Below, one piece after another: positions 25,863 to 34,788 of a stretch of 64,000 bases of DNA (positions are counted from its first letter, which is position 1; each line of letters starts with the position of its first letter). Both the position numbers and the translations under genes were made by a program. Source of the stretch: Novosphingobium decolorationis (GTDB lineage: Bacteria; Pseudomonadota; Alphaproteobacteria; Sphingomonadales; Sphingomonadaceae); assembly GCF_018417475.1 (NCBI RefSeq), contig NZ_CP054856.1:1829001-1893000 (forward strand). Reading direction: 5' to 3'. A model generated the notes under the pieces. It searched no databases and had not been told where the DNA came from. It saw only the letters and a program-made list of their open reading frames with translations.

Positions 25863-28089
25863 GCTCTTCGCCGCTGGGTTCCCCGTACGAATAGTAGTTG
25901 TAACCGTAGTGAGCATAATCCCCGGTTCGGGCATCGAACTTCGTCAGGGCAATGCCCAGGACATAGGCCTTGACCAGCTTGAGACGACGCAAAGCCGAGG
26001 CGGAGGCGGCGCGACGGAAATTCTCCGCCCCCACCACGAACAGCGTCGCTTCGACATGCTGTGCAACCAACGGCGTGTCCGACAAGCCCAGAAGCGGCGG
26101 ACAGTCGAACACGACCAGATCGAAGCGGTTCGTCACCTCGCGCACGAATTCGGCGAAGCGCTCGCTGCCCAATTGCAACGAAGGGTCAAGCGGCTGCGGC
26201 AAGGCCGTCATCATCGACAAGTTGGGCACTTCCGAAAGATGCAACACCTCGTCAATGGTACTATTGCCGACAAGAACGTCGGTCAAACCAGCCTTGTTCC
26301 TTGCATTGATGCGCGCATGGACGGTCGGGCGCCGCAAGTCGGCATCGATCAGCAGGACAGACTTGCCGAGCCGCGCGACATCCTGCGCGATCGCCAGTGC
26401 CGTGGTCGACTTGCCTTCGCCTTCCGAGGCGCTCGTGATCACCAGGCTCTTGGGCAAACCGTTGATGGTCGAAAAGCGCAAGTTGGTGACGAGCGAATGG
26501 TAGGCTTCGCTCAGCACCGAACGACTGTCGCCCAGCTTGTTCTGGATACCTGCCGGGTCCTCGAGCGGGATGAGGCCGATGAGCGGGAGACCCAGCTTTT
26601 CTTCCAGTTCTTCCGGCCGACGGATCGTCCCGTCGAAATATTCGCGGGCAAAGATGTAGGCCACGGCCAGAGCGATGCCGGCGAACAACGCGATCGCCAG
26701 GTTCAGCGCAAGGTGCGGCGAGTCCGGCTCACGAGGGACCTCGGCGAGGTCGACGATCGTCAGGTTGCTGGTGGTGGCACCGGCACTTGCGGTCAGCTGA
26801 TTATAACGGTCGAGCAATGAGTCATACAACGCACGGTTGGTTTCGGCCACGCGCTTGAGAACGTTGTAAGAGACGCCACGGCTTTGCTCCTTGAGCGCAT
26901 CCGTGCGCAGTTGTTCGACCGCGCCGTCCAGCGTCGATTCCTTGCCCTTGGCAGCTTCGTAGTCGAGACGGATTGACTGCTTGATGTTGTTGCCCACGGA
27001 ATTGATCCGGCGATCAAGCTCCGCGATCTGCCCCTGCAGGGCCTTGACCTTGGGATAATCCTCGCGGTGCGTCACGCGCTCTTCGGCAAGGCTCGCCTCC
27101 AGAGCGGCCTTTTCCTGCACGAGATTCTGGATGGCGGGGTTCTTGATGACGTCGGGAACCGAAAGGATCGGCTGACCCGAGACGGAGTTCCAACGCTCTT
27201 CCGCCGCGACCCGGTCCGCCTTGGCCGAGCTGGCTTCCGCATTGACCTGGATCAGCGCCTCGTTGGTGATCGAAATCGCAGTCTCGGCGCCGTTTGCGTC
27301 CTTGCCGTCGATGCGCAGCAGGCCCGCCACATTCGCGAACTGATTCAAATCGCGTTCCGACTGTTCGACCTTCGAGCGCGCATCCTGCAACTGGCTGGCC
27401 AGGAAATCCCGCGCGTATGAGGAGCTTTCGAATTTACGCTTCAGGTTCGCGTCGATAAAATTGGTCGCGTAGAGATTGGCGATCTTGGCAGCCAAATCCG
27501 CGTCCGAGCTCTTCATCCGAATCTGCACGATGCGGCTGTCGGCCGGAAGGAAGACTTCCAGATTTTCCAGCAGAAGCCTGATTCCGGCATCGTGCCGCAA
27601 GCTCTTGAGGGAATCGCCCTTTTCGACGTCGCTCGGTTCGGGCATTTTACCGCCCATCGCGACGTAGAAACGCTCGTTGTCGATGAACTTTCCGTTTTCG
27701 AGGACACGTTCAGCAAGCGATTGGCTCTGCAACATGTCGGTCTGCGTCTTGAGAAAACGATCCGCATCCTGAATCGCCGTACTCTGCGATTGCAGGTCCG
27801 TACCCTCGATGATCTGTTCGGCTTCCTGCTCGACCAGGACCTGGGACACCGCGAGATACCGCGGAACCATAAGCAGCGTCACCACGACGCCAAGCAGGAC
27901 CGTCCCGATGATGATGCCCACGCCCCAGGCCAGATTGCGGCGAATAGCCGCAATAATCTTGCTGACGTTAATATTGAAGAGCTTCTCTTCTCCCGCAAAT
28001 GGTGCGCTACCATCGCCGAAGTTTTCGAATTGATTGTCTTGCAAAGTAAGCCCCGCAAATTTGGCAGACGATTTAACGTACAGCGACAC
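25855..28089 (-). CDS. wzc: Wzc-type chain-length determinant with BY-kinase domain
   Basis: The 744-aa inner-membrane protein combines an N-terminal Wzz domain (first TM about residue 55, VGIIIGTVLLGVVVTLLMV), a long periplasmic coiled-coil region (roughly residues 180-420), a GNVR-like segment with a second TM (LALNLAIALFAGIALAVAYIF), and a cytoplasmic tyrosine kinase. The kinase shows Walker A SEGEGKSTTALAIA, Walker A' LLIDADLRRP and Walker B LVVFDCPPLLGLSD. The C-terminal tail carries six tyrosines in a cluster (DYAHYGYNYYSYGE), the usual autophosphorylation site. It controls polymer length and works with the outer-membrane Wza. The start codon is a GTG with no strong ribosome site. Confidence 0.95.
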   Translation of the reverse strand: MSLYVKSSAKFAGLTLQDNQFENFGDGSAPFAGEEKLFNINVSKIIAAIRRNLAWGVGIIIGTVLLGVVVTLLMVPRYLAVSQVLVEQEAEQIIEGTDLQSQSTAIQDADRFLKTQTDMLQSQSLAERVLENGKFIDNERFYVAMGGKMPEPSDVEKGDSLKSLRHDAGIRLLLENLEVFLPADSRIVQIRMKSSDADLAAKIANLYATNFIDANLKRKFESSSYARDFLASQLQDARSKVEQSERDLNQFANVAGLLRIDGKDANGAETAISITNEALIQVNAEASSAKADRVAAEERWNSVSGQPILSVPDVIKNPAIQNLVQEKAALEASLAEERVTHREDYPKVKALQGQIAELDRRINSVGNNIKQSIRLDYEAAKGKESTLDGAVEQLRTDALKEQSRGVSYNVLKRVAETNRALYDSLLDRYNQLTASAGATTSNLTIVDLAEVPREPDSPHLALNLAIALFAGIALAVAYIFAREYFDGTIRRPEELEEKLGLPLIGLIPLEDPAGIQNKLGDSRSVLSEAYHSLVTNLRFSTINGLPKSLVITSASEGEGKSTTALAIAQDVARLGKSVLLIDADLRRPTVHARINARNKAGLTDVLVGNSTIDEVLHLSEVPNLSMMTALPQPLDPSLQLGSERFAEFVREVTNRFDLVVFDCPPLLGLSDTPLVAQHVEATLFVVGAENFRRAASASALRRLKLVKAYVLGIALTKFDARTGDYAHYGYNYYSYGEPSGEEHA

Positions 28090-28145
28090 ACCGAAACGCA
28101 GAATTCATATTTCGCCGCGATGCAGCATAAAGCTAAATTCCAAGC

Positions 28146-29627
28146 TCACCCAATTGGACGTAGCGACGGTACCCGCTGAGGAATAGCGGATTGTCGTGGC
28201 GTGTCCACTTCCTTGAGAAGCACGCCTTGCAATTCCGCACGTTCCATCACGACTGGGCGCGCGCGCATCAACAACAAAAGAGCCAACCCGGAGACACATA
28301 GGATTGTTTGGCAGCGCAGTGGATAGTCGACCAACGACTGCATCGCGACGCCAAGCAACGCGGCCCCGCCCGCCGCACAAAGCCCACCGCCCCGCATGCG
28401 GATCACGCGCAAGGTTTGCACTGCAACAAAAGCCAACCACGCCAGCACCAAAACACCTCCGAGCAACCCGGATTCCAGGACCGCCTCGATGTAATCGTTA
28501 TGCGCACGCCGCGCTCGCCCCGTCGTCACGCGCTCCAGCGTCTCGTCAACCTGAAACACGTCGTCGAACGTCCCGATGCCACTGCCCACCGGCCAGAAGC
28601 GCGCGACCGAGTAGCGGGCGTCGGCCCAGATCTGGACGCGTTCATTCTGAGTCAGGTTTTCGAACCGCTCAAGACTGCTCTGAAAACGGGCGCTGCCAGC
28701 CACCGCCACGACGACGACGATTGCGCAAACGGCCGCCGCGACACTAGCCATGATCGCGAACTTCGGCTTGCCCGAAGGCTTGGACTTGCGACGCCAGCCT
28801 GCCAACCGCCCACGCGCCTGCCGATATCCGGCGATCATCAGAACCGGAGGCAGAACGAGCATGCCCGAACGCGAACGCGTCAAGACAACCGCCACGGCGA
28901 AGACGACAACGAGGCAACCCCGCACAAAAGCGTTCGTCCGCCAATCCCGGCGGCCGATCGGCAGGGCGATGAGGAATGCGATGACCATGTCGAAGAAGAT
29001 CGCGGTGGCGTTGTGGTTCGCGAACGTGGCGTAGAGGTCGTAACGCTCGATGTTTCCGGGATGAAGCAACCCGAACTGGTTTCCCGACGCCAGCTGCACG
29101 GCACCGAGCAAAAGGCAGGTCAGACCACAACCCACGACCGTCCAGACGAGACGCTCCAGGTCGGCAAATCCCAAATCGTGCCCCGCGACGAGTATCGCGA
29201 GGACCGGCAGCAAGGACAGGAACGCAATGAAGCTTCGATTGGAATTGACCGAGAGCGGGAAGGCCGTGCCCGGCTTGCCAAGCACCTCGAACGACTGGCT
29301 GACAAGATCGCGTCCGGGAAGCATGTGCCAGATTGCCGGCGGAAGCGGGACGAGCTGCAGAAGCGGGAGAAGGAGAGCCGCGAGGACGAGAACTTTCAGA
29401 ACCAGCGGCCCGGTCGAGAAGAAACAAATCAGTCGCTCGACATTGAGAGCCAGGACACCGAGCGCAGCAAGTTGCACCAGGCCATTCGCTAGTGCCGAAC
29501 CTGAGCCGCCCCCTCCGGCAAGTATCCCGACGATGAGCAACGCCTGAATTTGAACGAGCGGACTTTCGAGTCCCTTGAGCTGAATCCAGCCCTTCGCACG
29601 AGGGCTTTTTCGCGATTCGTTTCGCAA
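28146..29627 (-). CDS. O-antigen ligase/Wzy superfamily membrane protein
   Basis: The 493-aa protein has 10-12 hydrophobic helices and a Wzy_C/WaaL region. Its markers are FANHNATAIFFDMVIAFLI, VLTRSRSGMLVLPPVL (the conserved TxSRxG motif) and RRAHNDYIEAVLESGLLGG (the H-N-D-[YF] motif in the large periplasmic loop). It either polymerises repeat units or transfers polymer to an acceptor. A Wzy-like protein with a different loop is encoded at 19280-20557, so the two may split polymerase and ligase roles. The only in-frame N-terminal start is TTG at 29627, with GAGAA upstream. It precedes wzc by 56 nt. Confidence 0.85.
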   Translation of the reverse strand: MRNESRKSPRAKGWIQLKGLESPLVQIQALLIVGILAGGGGSGSALANGLVQLAALGVLALNVERLICFFSTGPLVLKVLVLAALLLPLLQLVPLPPAIWHMLPGRDLVSQSFEVLGKPGTAFPLSVNSNRSFIAFLSLLPVLAILVAGHDLGFADLERLVWTVVGCGLTCLLLGAVQLASGNQFGLLHPGNIERYDLYATFANHNATAIFFDMVIAFLIALPIGRRDWRTNAFVRGCLVVVFAVAVVLTRSRSGMLVLPPVLMIAGYRQARGRLAGWRRKSKPSGKPKFAIMASVAAAVCAIVVVVAVAGSARFQSSLERFENLTQNERVQIWADARYSVARFWPVGSGIGTFDDVFQVDETLERVTTGRARRAHNDYIEAVLESGLLGGVLVLAWLAFVAVQTLRVIRMRGGGLCAAGGAALLGVAMQSLVDYPLRCQTILCVSGLALLLLMRARPVVMERAELQGVLLKEVDTPRQSAIPQRVPSLRPIG

Positions 29628-29681
29628 GGCATTCTCACAAGATCTCGCCTGACATTCAAATGCCAGACAACAAGAACAAAA

Positions 29682-29710
29682 GCCCGGCTATCACGTCATG
29701 ATAGCCGGGC
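29682..29710 (-). terminator. Rho-independent terminator of the 86-aa gene
   Basis: A perfect 12-bp stem (GCCCGGCTATCA and complement) with a 5-nt loop is followed on the minus strand by TTTTGTTCTTGTTG. It lies 27 nt after the stop codon of the small gene and separates it from the polymerase-wzc transcript. Confidence 0.9.
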
Positions 29711-29737
29711 CCTTTATACATAAAGACGAGGAAGGCC

Positions 29738-29998
29738 TTAGCCTCCGTTCGACTTGTCATCGTCTGCGAGAACGACCACGCCACCAACGACGACGGCAGC
29801 CGCAAGCACCCCGATAAGCACGCCCGAGGCCGCGTTGTGCGACTTGGAGACCTGCGACGATGCGCGCTTGCCGAGCGAAGCGCTCGCCAAGGCACTGCTC
29901 GCCACCGACGAAGAGGCGGCGGTGTTAGCCTGGGCGATGACGGGGGTCATCAACATCCCAGCAGCTGCAACCGACGATAGTATTTGATGAAACTTCAT
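29738..29998 (-). CDS. Small membrane-anchored or secreted protein
   Basis: The 86-aa protein has an N-terminal signal-like segment (ILSSVAAAGMLMTPVIAQAN, likely cleaved after AQA), then a serine/alanine-rich linker, a single hydrophobic helix (ASGVLIGVLAAAVVVGGVVVL) and a charged tail ending DDDKSNGG. No known family recognised. AGGAG sits well before the ATG. It has its own strong terminator and shares a 70-bp divergent promoter region with the M48 peptidase. Small proteins of this layout occur near exopolysaccharide genes in sphingomonads, but I know of no assigned function. Confidence 0.75.
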   Translation of the reverse strand: MKFHQILSSVAAAGMLMTPVIAQANTAASSSVASSALASASLGKRASSQVSKSHNAASGVLIGVLAAAVVVGGVVVLADDDKSNGG

Positions 29999-30068
29999 TT
30001 ACAATCTCCTGTTTCGCTGCATTATGGTCAAACCAATTCCAGCTATTTAGAGAATACCGCAGCGCACA

Positions 30069-31025
30069 ATGCAAAGCAACCTCAAAAGGGCCCGATTCCC
30101 TAGGCTTCAACGGCTGACCCTACTCGTTGCACTGCTCGCCTCATACAGCGTAGATTTTCCTGCAAGGGCCGCCCCTGCCCCTTGGCCGATCGCAGTTCGC
30201 GAGGAGCTTCAACGCGTTGCGGACGTGGAATTCCGGTTGCGGGAAGCGGCGACTCCGCTTTGCAGGCGCACCAACTCCGCCACGGGCCTGGTTATCGACT
30301 ATCTTGAGGCCTACGACCCCGGAGCCCGCGCAGAGGTCGCCGCAGCAACAGGCATGGGAGACTTGCCGCAGATAGCGGGCGTGGTTCCCGGCTCACCGGC
30401 CGAAAAAGCCGGCGTCAAGGCTGGCGACACTCTCGTTCGCCTCAATGGCACGCCGTTGAAACAGCTGATCGCCGAAAGTGCCGACCGCCGCCTTTTCGCA
30501 GAAGAGCTGCTCGACCGGATTGCCCAACTCCCCGCATCCGAGATGATCACCTTGGACCTGCGACGCGGCGACAGCTCGATCACCGCGACATTGTCCCCGA
30601 GCCAATCGTGCGCGACCCGCTTCGTGCTGAGCGATTCCGGCGGCCTGGCCCACACCGATGGCACGAACGTCGCAATCGAAGCTGACCTCCTGCGCCACGC
30701 CGCCAACGACGACGAACTGGCACTCGTTGCGGCGCATGAGCTGGCGCACATCGTGGCCGGCGACGGCAAGGCCAGCGGACTGAACGATCGTCGCCGAATG
30801 GAGGACAGGGCCGACATTCTTGGCGCCGACCTTGCCCGCTGCGCCGGTTACGATGCAGTCCGGGCGCTGGATTTCTGGAAACGCTACAACGACAAGGACT
30901 GGCTTCGCTGGCTGCGCTCACCGAGCCATCGCAACGTGCCCGAACGCATCCGGCGCATGCACGATCACCTCGTCGCCACTCCCTCGGCATGCCCGCCCGC
31001 CATTCCGGACAAGGCAACCACCTGA
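30069..31025 (+). CDS. PDZ-containing M48-type zinc metallopeptidase, exported
   Basis: The 318-aa protein begins with a signal sequence (LTLLVALLASYSVDFPARAAP). A PDZ-like domain with IAGVVPGSPAEKAGVKAGDTLVRLNG lies at about residues 98-125. The catalytic HELAH zinc motif (AAHELAHIVAGDG) is near residue 225, and a downstream EDRADILG provides the third zinc ligand, as in M48/M56-related peptidases. It would act in the periplasm, possibly in quality control of polymer-export proteins. It is divergent from the 86-aa gene and convergent with the beta-helix gene. Confidence 0.85.
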   Translation: MQSNLKRARFPRLQRLTLLVALLASYSVDFPARAAPAPWPIAVREELQRVADVEFRLREAATPLCRRTNSATGLVIDYLEAYDPGARAEVAAATGMGDLPQIAGVVPGSPAEKAGVKAGDTLVRLNGTPLKQLIAESADRRLFAEELLDRIAQLPASEMITLDLRRGDSSITATLSPSQSCATRFVLSDSGGLAHTDGTNVAIEADLLRHAANDDELALVAAHELAHIVAGDGKASGLNDRRRMEDRADILGADLARCAGYDAVRALDFWKRYNDKDWLRWLRSPSHRNVPERIRRMHDHLVATPSACPPAIPDKATT

Positions 31026-31068
31026 AGCGCCAGACCCGGCCTTCACCGCGTATCGAATGCGCACATCC

Positions 31069-33552
31069 TCAGGCGTACTGCACGAGGGTGAGCGAAGCGC
31101 TGACCTCGAATGCCACGGGGCGAGCTCCGCCCTCGCCGCCGAGAACGAGTTCAAGCTCTTCCTCATTCGCCAGCAACCGGCAATTCCCCTCCAGCGCCCG
31201 GGCCAGATCGAAAGTGTGGCGCTGGCCACGCGACCAGCCCTTGCCATCGCTTTGCTCGCGGAACAGGACCTGTCGATCGTTGCCGAGACGGCTACGCAGT
31301 TCCAGTGCCCAGCCGGCTGGGACGTCATCGGTCGCCTGGAGTTCGATCCGCCCTGAAAGCAACTGACGCGGCCCCTGCCCGCTGGCGCTCACCACGGTGC
31401 GCGCTCCTGGCGCCAGTTGCCCTTGCAGACTGGCGTGGGCGGGAACCTTCGCCGCTTGCGAATAGACCGGGTAGAGACCGCGCTGGGCGACCTCGACCCG
31501 GCCGGCGGACTGCCCTCCGGCAAAAAGCTGCGCTGCGGGAGCATCGGGAACGATGGAGGGAACGTACATCGTGTATTCGCGGGCTTGCGGATCACGCCCA
31601 AGAGCCAACATCGCCCGCGTCTGCGGATCCCGCATGGTCCCGAACAACCCTAGGAACGAAGGGACCGGCGAGGGGCCATTGCCAAGACTGCAACGAAAAA
31701 TCATTCCGCCGGCTCCCGTCGCAGGCATCGCGGGCGCGATCGGGACGCCCCGCGGTGTCAATCCCACCGATTGTACGCCCGTGAAACCGCCGCCGCCACC
31801 TCGGGTCGAGCCCGCAATCGCCGCGGAATGGCGCATCAGCGACGGCTTGACCATACAGCAGTGCAAGGCGACTTCGGCCGTGTCCGAAAGGGCCTCCAGC
31901 CGCACCACGAGACGCGGCCCCGCGTAGTCGCTGACCCCAAGCTTGACGACTTTCATCATCGTCTTGTTTGGCTTGTCAGCACCTTCGACATAACCGGAAA
32001 TCACCTGCCGCGCGAGTTCCTGCCCCTTGTCCGATCGCAGCACCAATGCGAAGCGACCGTTGCCGGCCAACGTGAAGGACGCCGCCACCACGACCAGATA
32101 ATCGCGCGTGCCGGCGCTCGTGACGAACCCGCGCTCGAGCGCACTTCCACGCCCGGCGTCGCGCCAGACCAGCGATTGTGCGCCCTCGCGCGCGAAGAAA
32201 GAGAGCGGATTGCCGGATGTGGAGAGCGCGCCCCCCTGGACGGACCAGGGCTCGGCGCCGTCCTCGAACAATGGAAAGACGTTGATGTCGGGCACACGCA
32301 GCCATTCGTCACCGCGCTGTACGTGCCCCGGGTTGCCCACGCGCCCCGCCTTTTCACCGCCGCCCTGCGGCAAGGCGAGGCCGCGCGTCACTTCATTGGC
32401 AAGTCCGTTGTCGACAATCGCCGTCGAGGCCCCCGGGAAGCCGGAATTGGCACCCGTCAAGGCTATGCGGCTATTCGTCACCCCGCCGCCGAGCCACAGC
32501 GCTCCGGTGGCGGCCTCACACTGGATCAGCGCCTGACACTGCTCGAGTTCGAAGCAATAACCGGAAATGCGCTCCATCCGACCGCCAATCCAGGTCAGCG
32601 ATGCCGTCGAACCAGCCCCATACAGGCGCAAGCCCACGTCCGCGAATTCGACGTTCGAATGCCAGAAGTCGATGTTGCCGGTCGCGTCGATGTCGACACC
32701 ACACCCCGCGCGCTTTTGCTTCTCCTGTTCGGGCATGACCGTGAAGTTGCGGAAGCTTACTTCCTGGAAGAAGGCTCCCTCCGCACCGGGGCGCCCAAGA
32801 AAGCCGATCTTCCCGTTGGTACCCTGGATCCAGACGTTCTCGAAGCGAGAAAAGTTGGTCTTGTCGAAGAACACCACCGAACGCGTGACTTTATCGGCAC
32901 CGTCGAGTTGCAGATCACTGAAGCCGGTCTGGAACTGGCCGAACCGCCCGTTGCCGAACCTGGCCATGTCGGGCTGCGGCGCCGACGGCGTGAATGTGAT
33001 CCGGCTCGAAAAGCGCGCACCGGCTCCCTTGATCCACGTCGAGTTGAGACTTCCGGCCTGCGCATAGGACAGCGTGTTCCCTAGATCGATATTGGTAGCA
33101 GGCGGAATGACAACGGTCTTGCCACCCTTGGCATCCAGCTGGGCCTGGAGGTTTGCAGCATCGACGGCGGTACCAACGAGGACATCGCGCGCCTCATCGT
33201 CACCGCCAAGAGCAACCTTGCCTGGCCGGGTGCTTGCATCGTTCCACGAACCGCGCGCCGCGATTGTCCGCCCGGGCATGCGCTGCCCCTCGCGCTTCTG
33301 CTTGCGGACGTACAATGTGACCACGCCGTCCGTGGCTGCGTCACCATCAGCCGCCACGTCCGCGCCGGCCGGAGCCTGTGCCGACAAGCTGCCCCCGGCA
33401 ATCAGCAGACCTGCGGAGCCCCCTCCGACGCCCAGCCCGATCAGGAACGAGCGCCGCCCGAGCCCTCCTCCCGGCCCGTCAGCCTTCGCGATCGTGGACG
33501 GCATGCCGTCGGCTTCGTGCTCATGAATTTCGGGCTCGGGCAAGGGCGTCAT
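31069..33552 (-). CDS. Tat-exported large beta-helix protein (possible polysaccharide-active or spike-like)
   Basis: The 827-aa protein has a long polar N-region and a twin-arginine signal: GLGRRSFLIGLGVGGG with the arginines at about residues 33-34, followed by a hydrophobic core. Residues ~130-400 look like a pectate-lyase-type right-handed beta-helix, with strings such as FENVWIQGTNGKIGFLG, VSFRNFTVMPE and VEFADVGLRLYGAG. The C-terminal half contains beta-sandwich-like stretches. No catalytic motif could be assigned. The start at 33552 keeps the Tat signal at a reasonable depth; the longer frame to 33624 has no added support. Lying beside wza, it may cleave, bind or modify the polymer; a lyase, hydrolase or structural role cannot be separated. 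Confidence 0.7.
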   Translation of the reverse strand: MTPLPEPEIHEHEADGMPSTIAKADGPGGGLGRRSFLIGLGVGGGSAGLLIAGGSLSAQAPAGADVAADGDAATDGVVTLYVRKQKREGQRMPGRTIAARGSWNDASTRPGKVALGGDDEARDVLVGTAVDAANLQAQLDAKGGKTVVIPPATNIDLGNTLSYAQAGSLNSTWIKGAGARFSSRITFTPSAPQPDMARFGNGRFGQFQTGFSDLQLDGADKVTRSVVFFDKTNFSRFENVWIQGTNGKIGFLGRPGAEGAFFQEVSFRNFTVMPEQEKQKRAGCGVDIDATGNIDFWHSNVEFADVGLRLYGAGSTASLTWIGGRMERISGYCFELEQCQALIQCEAATGALWLGGGVTNSRIALTGANSGFPGASTAIVDNGLANEVTRGLALPQGGGEKAGRVGNPGHVQRGDEWLRVPDINVFPLFEDGAEPWSVQGGALSTSGNPLSFFAREGAQSLVWRDAGRGSALERGFVTSAGTRDYLVVVAASFTLAGNGRFALVLRSDKGQELARQVISGYVEGADKPNKTMMKVVKLGVSDYAGPRLVVRLEALSDTAEVALHCCMVKPSLMRHSAAIAGSTRGGGGGFTGVQSVGLTPRGVPIAPAMPATGAGGMIFRCSLGNGPSPVPSFLGLFGTMRDPQTRAMLALGRDPQAREYTMYVPSIVPDAPAAQLFAGGQSAGRVEVAQRGLYPVYSQAAKVPAHASLQGQLAPGARTVVSASGQGPRQLLSGRIELQATDDVPAGWALELRSRLGNDRQVLFREQSDGKGWSRGQRHTFDLARALEGNCRLLANEEELELVLGGEGGARPVAFEVSASLTLVQYA

Positions 33553-33950
33553 CCTGTATTCTGCGACCTCGGCGGTTTCACCGCTGGTCTGCTGCGCAAC
33601 GCATTTTCGACGCCGAAGTTTCAACCGCAGATGAACAATGCAACGTAATCGCGGCGAAATGGTCCGGCGACAGGATCAAAAACAGAGGCAGATCAGCCCA
33701 ATATCGCCGTAGACCAGCCCCGTGAGCCGAACTCGGGCGCAGCGGCCGCACACTTTCCATCGCCTCCAAAGCTCGCCTTGCCTTGTAACGATGCGCAGGC
33801 CCACGGTTACTTTCGCATCGCAGCATTTGCGGGGTTGATTTGCACGGGTATGCAATGGCACATCGAGCCCCGCCCGGTGTTGTCATGTCGATACCGCACG
33901 CCTAAAGTGGGTATACACATGCGCGAGCATGTTTGAGGAGACACGAATTC
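33553..33950. other. Divergent regulatory region between the beta-helix gene and wza
   Basis: No gene is supported in these 398 bp. It holds CGCATCGCAGCATTTGC at 33814-33830, similar to the 13-bp element near manC and gmd, and a small hairpin (ACATGC, loop GCGA, GCATGT; 33917-33932) directly before the wza ribosome site. Confidence 0.6.
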
Positions 33951-34661
33951 GTGCCTGATTTCCAGAAATTTGCGATGACCGCCCTCGTTCTGTCATCAGT
34001 TGCCCTTAGCGGTTGCGCCGGTAACATGAACAGCGAAGGCCTCGCATCGGGCCCCGCCGCATATGAACTCATTCCAGCGGCAGGCGTACCCGCTCCGACC
34101 CAGTACCTGATCCAGCCGGAAGACGTTCTGGACCTTCGCGTGTTCGGCGAGGAGGAAATCAGCAATCCCAAGTTGCGGGTCGACACCGCCGGCGCCATCC
34201 AGGTGCCTTTCGCCGGGCAAATTCAGGCCGCAGGACGCGACGCGGTCGAGGTGGGCAGCGAAATTGCGCACAAGTTGAGCCAACGCTACCTCGTCAATCC
34301 GCAAGTCACGCTTGCCATCGCCGAGGCCGCTCCGCGGTACGTGTCCGTGGAAGGTGAAGTGAAGGATCCCGGCGTCTACGAGATGTCGAACAACTTCACG
34401 CTGCTTTCCGCCATCGCGCGCGCCGGAAGTACCTCCACGATCGCCAAGCTGGAGGAAGTGGTCGTGTTGCGTGACCTCAACGGCCAGAAGATGGCCGCCC
34501 GTTTCGACTTGCGCGACATTCGCGGTGGTGCCGCCCCGGATCCTATCATCATGAACAACGACATCGTCGTCGTCGGGCGCTCGGGCAAGCGCGAGGCACT
34601 CGAGAATGTCCTCAAGGCCGCCCCGGCCTTCAACGGCCTCTTCTATCTCCTGAAGCGATAG
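33951..34661 (+). CDS. Outer-membrane polysaccharide export lipoprotein (Wza/GumB-type)
   Basis: The 236-aa protein has a lipoprotein signal with lipobox LSGC (VALSGCAGN). Next come the Poly_export domain (YLIQPEDVLDLRVFGEEE, then VDTAGAIQVPFAGQIQAAG) and one SLBB domain (YVSVEGEVKDPGVYEM). It is shorter than E. coli Wza and matches the compact GumB-like branch. It forms the outer-membrane exit pore and pairs with Wzc. I chose the GTG at 33951 because GAGGAG lies about 9 nt upstream; a TTG at 33933 is less likely. Confidence 0.92.
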   Translation: MPDFQKFAMTALVLSSVALSGCAGNMNSEGLASGPAAYELIPAAGVPAPTQYLIQPEDVLDLRVFGEEEISNPKLRVDTAGAIQVPFAGQIQAAGRDAVEVGSEIAHKLSQRYLVNPQVTLAIAEAAPRYVSVEGEVKDPGVYEMSNNFTLLSAIARAGSTSTIAKLEEVVVLRDLNGQKMAARFDLRDIRGGAAPDPIIMNNDIVVVGRSGKREALENVLKAAPAFNGLFYLLKR

Positions 34662-34788
34662 GAACCACCCCAGCCGCGGCACGCACAAGCCCGGCAACGA
34701 GATTGCACCGGACGACATCCCCGCCCGCCAGTCCGCCGACACGTGCGCAACGGGTGACATGACCTAGAGGAAAGGATTGCGAAGGCCA

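Noticed and set aside
27067..28179. Several plus-strand ORFs inside wzc
   Set aside because: They are anti-sense to a complete BY-kinase with all motifs intact.
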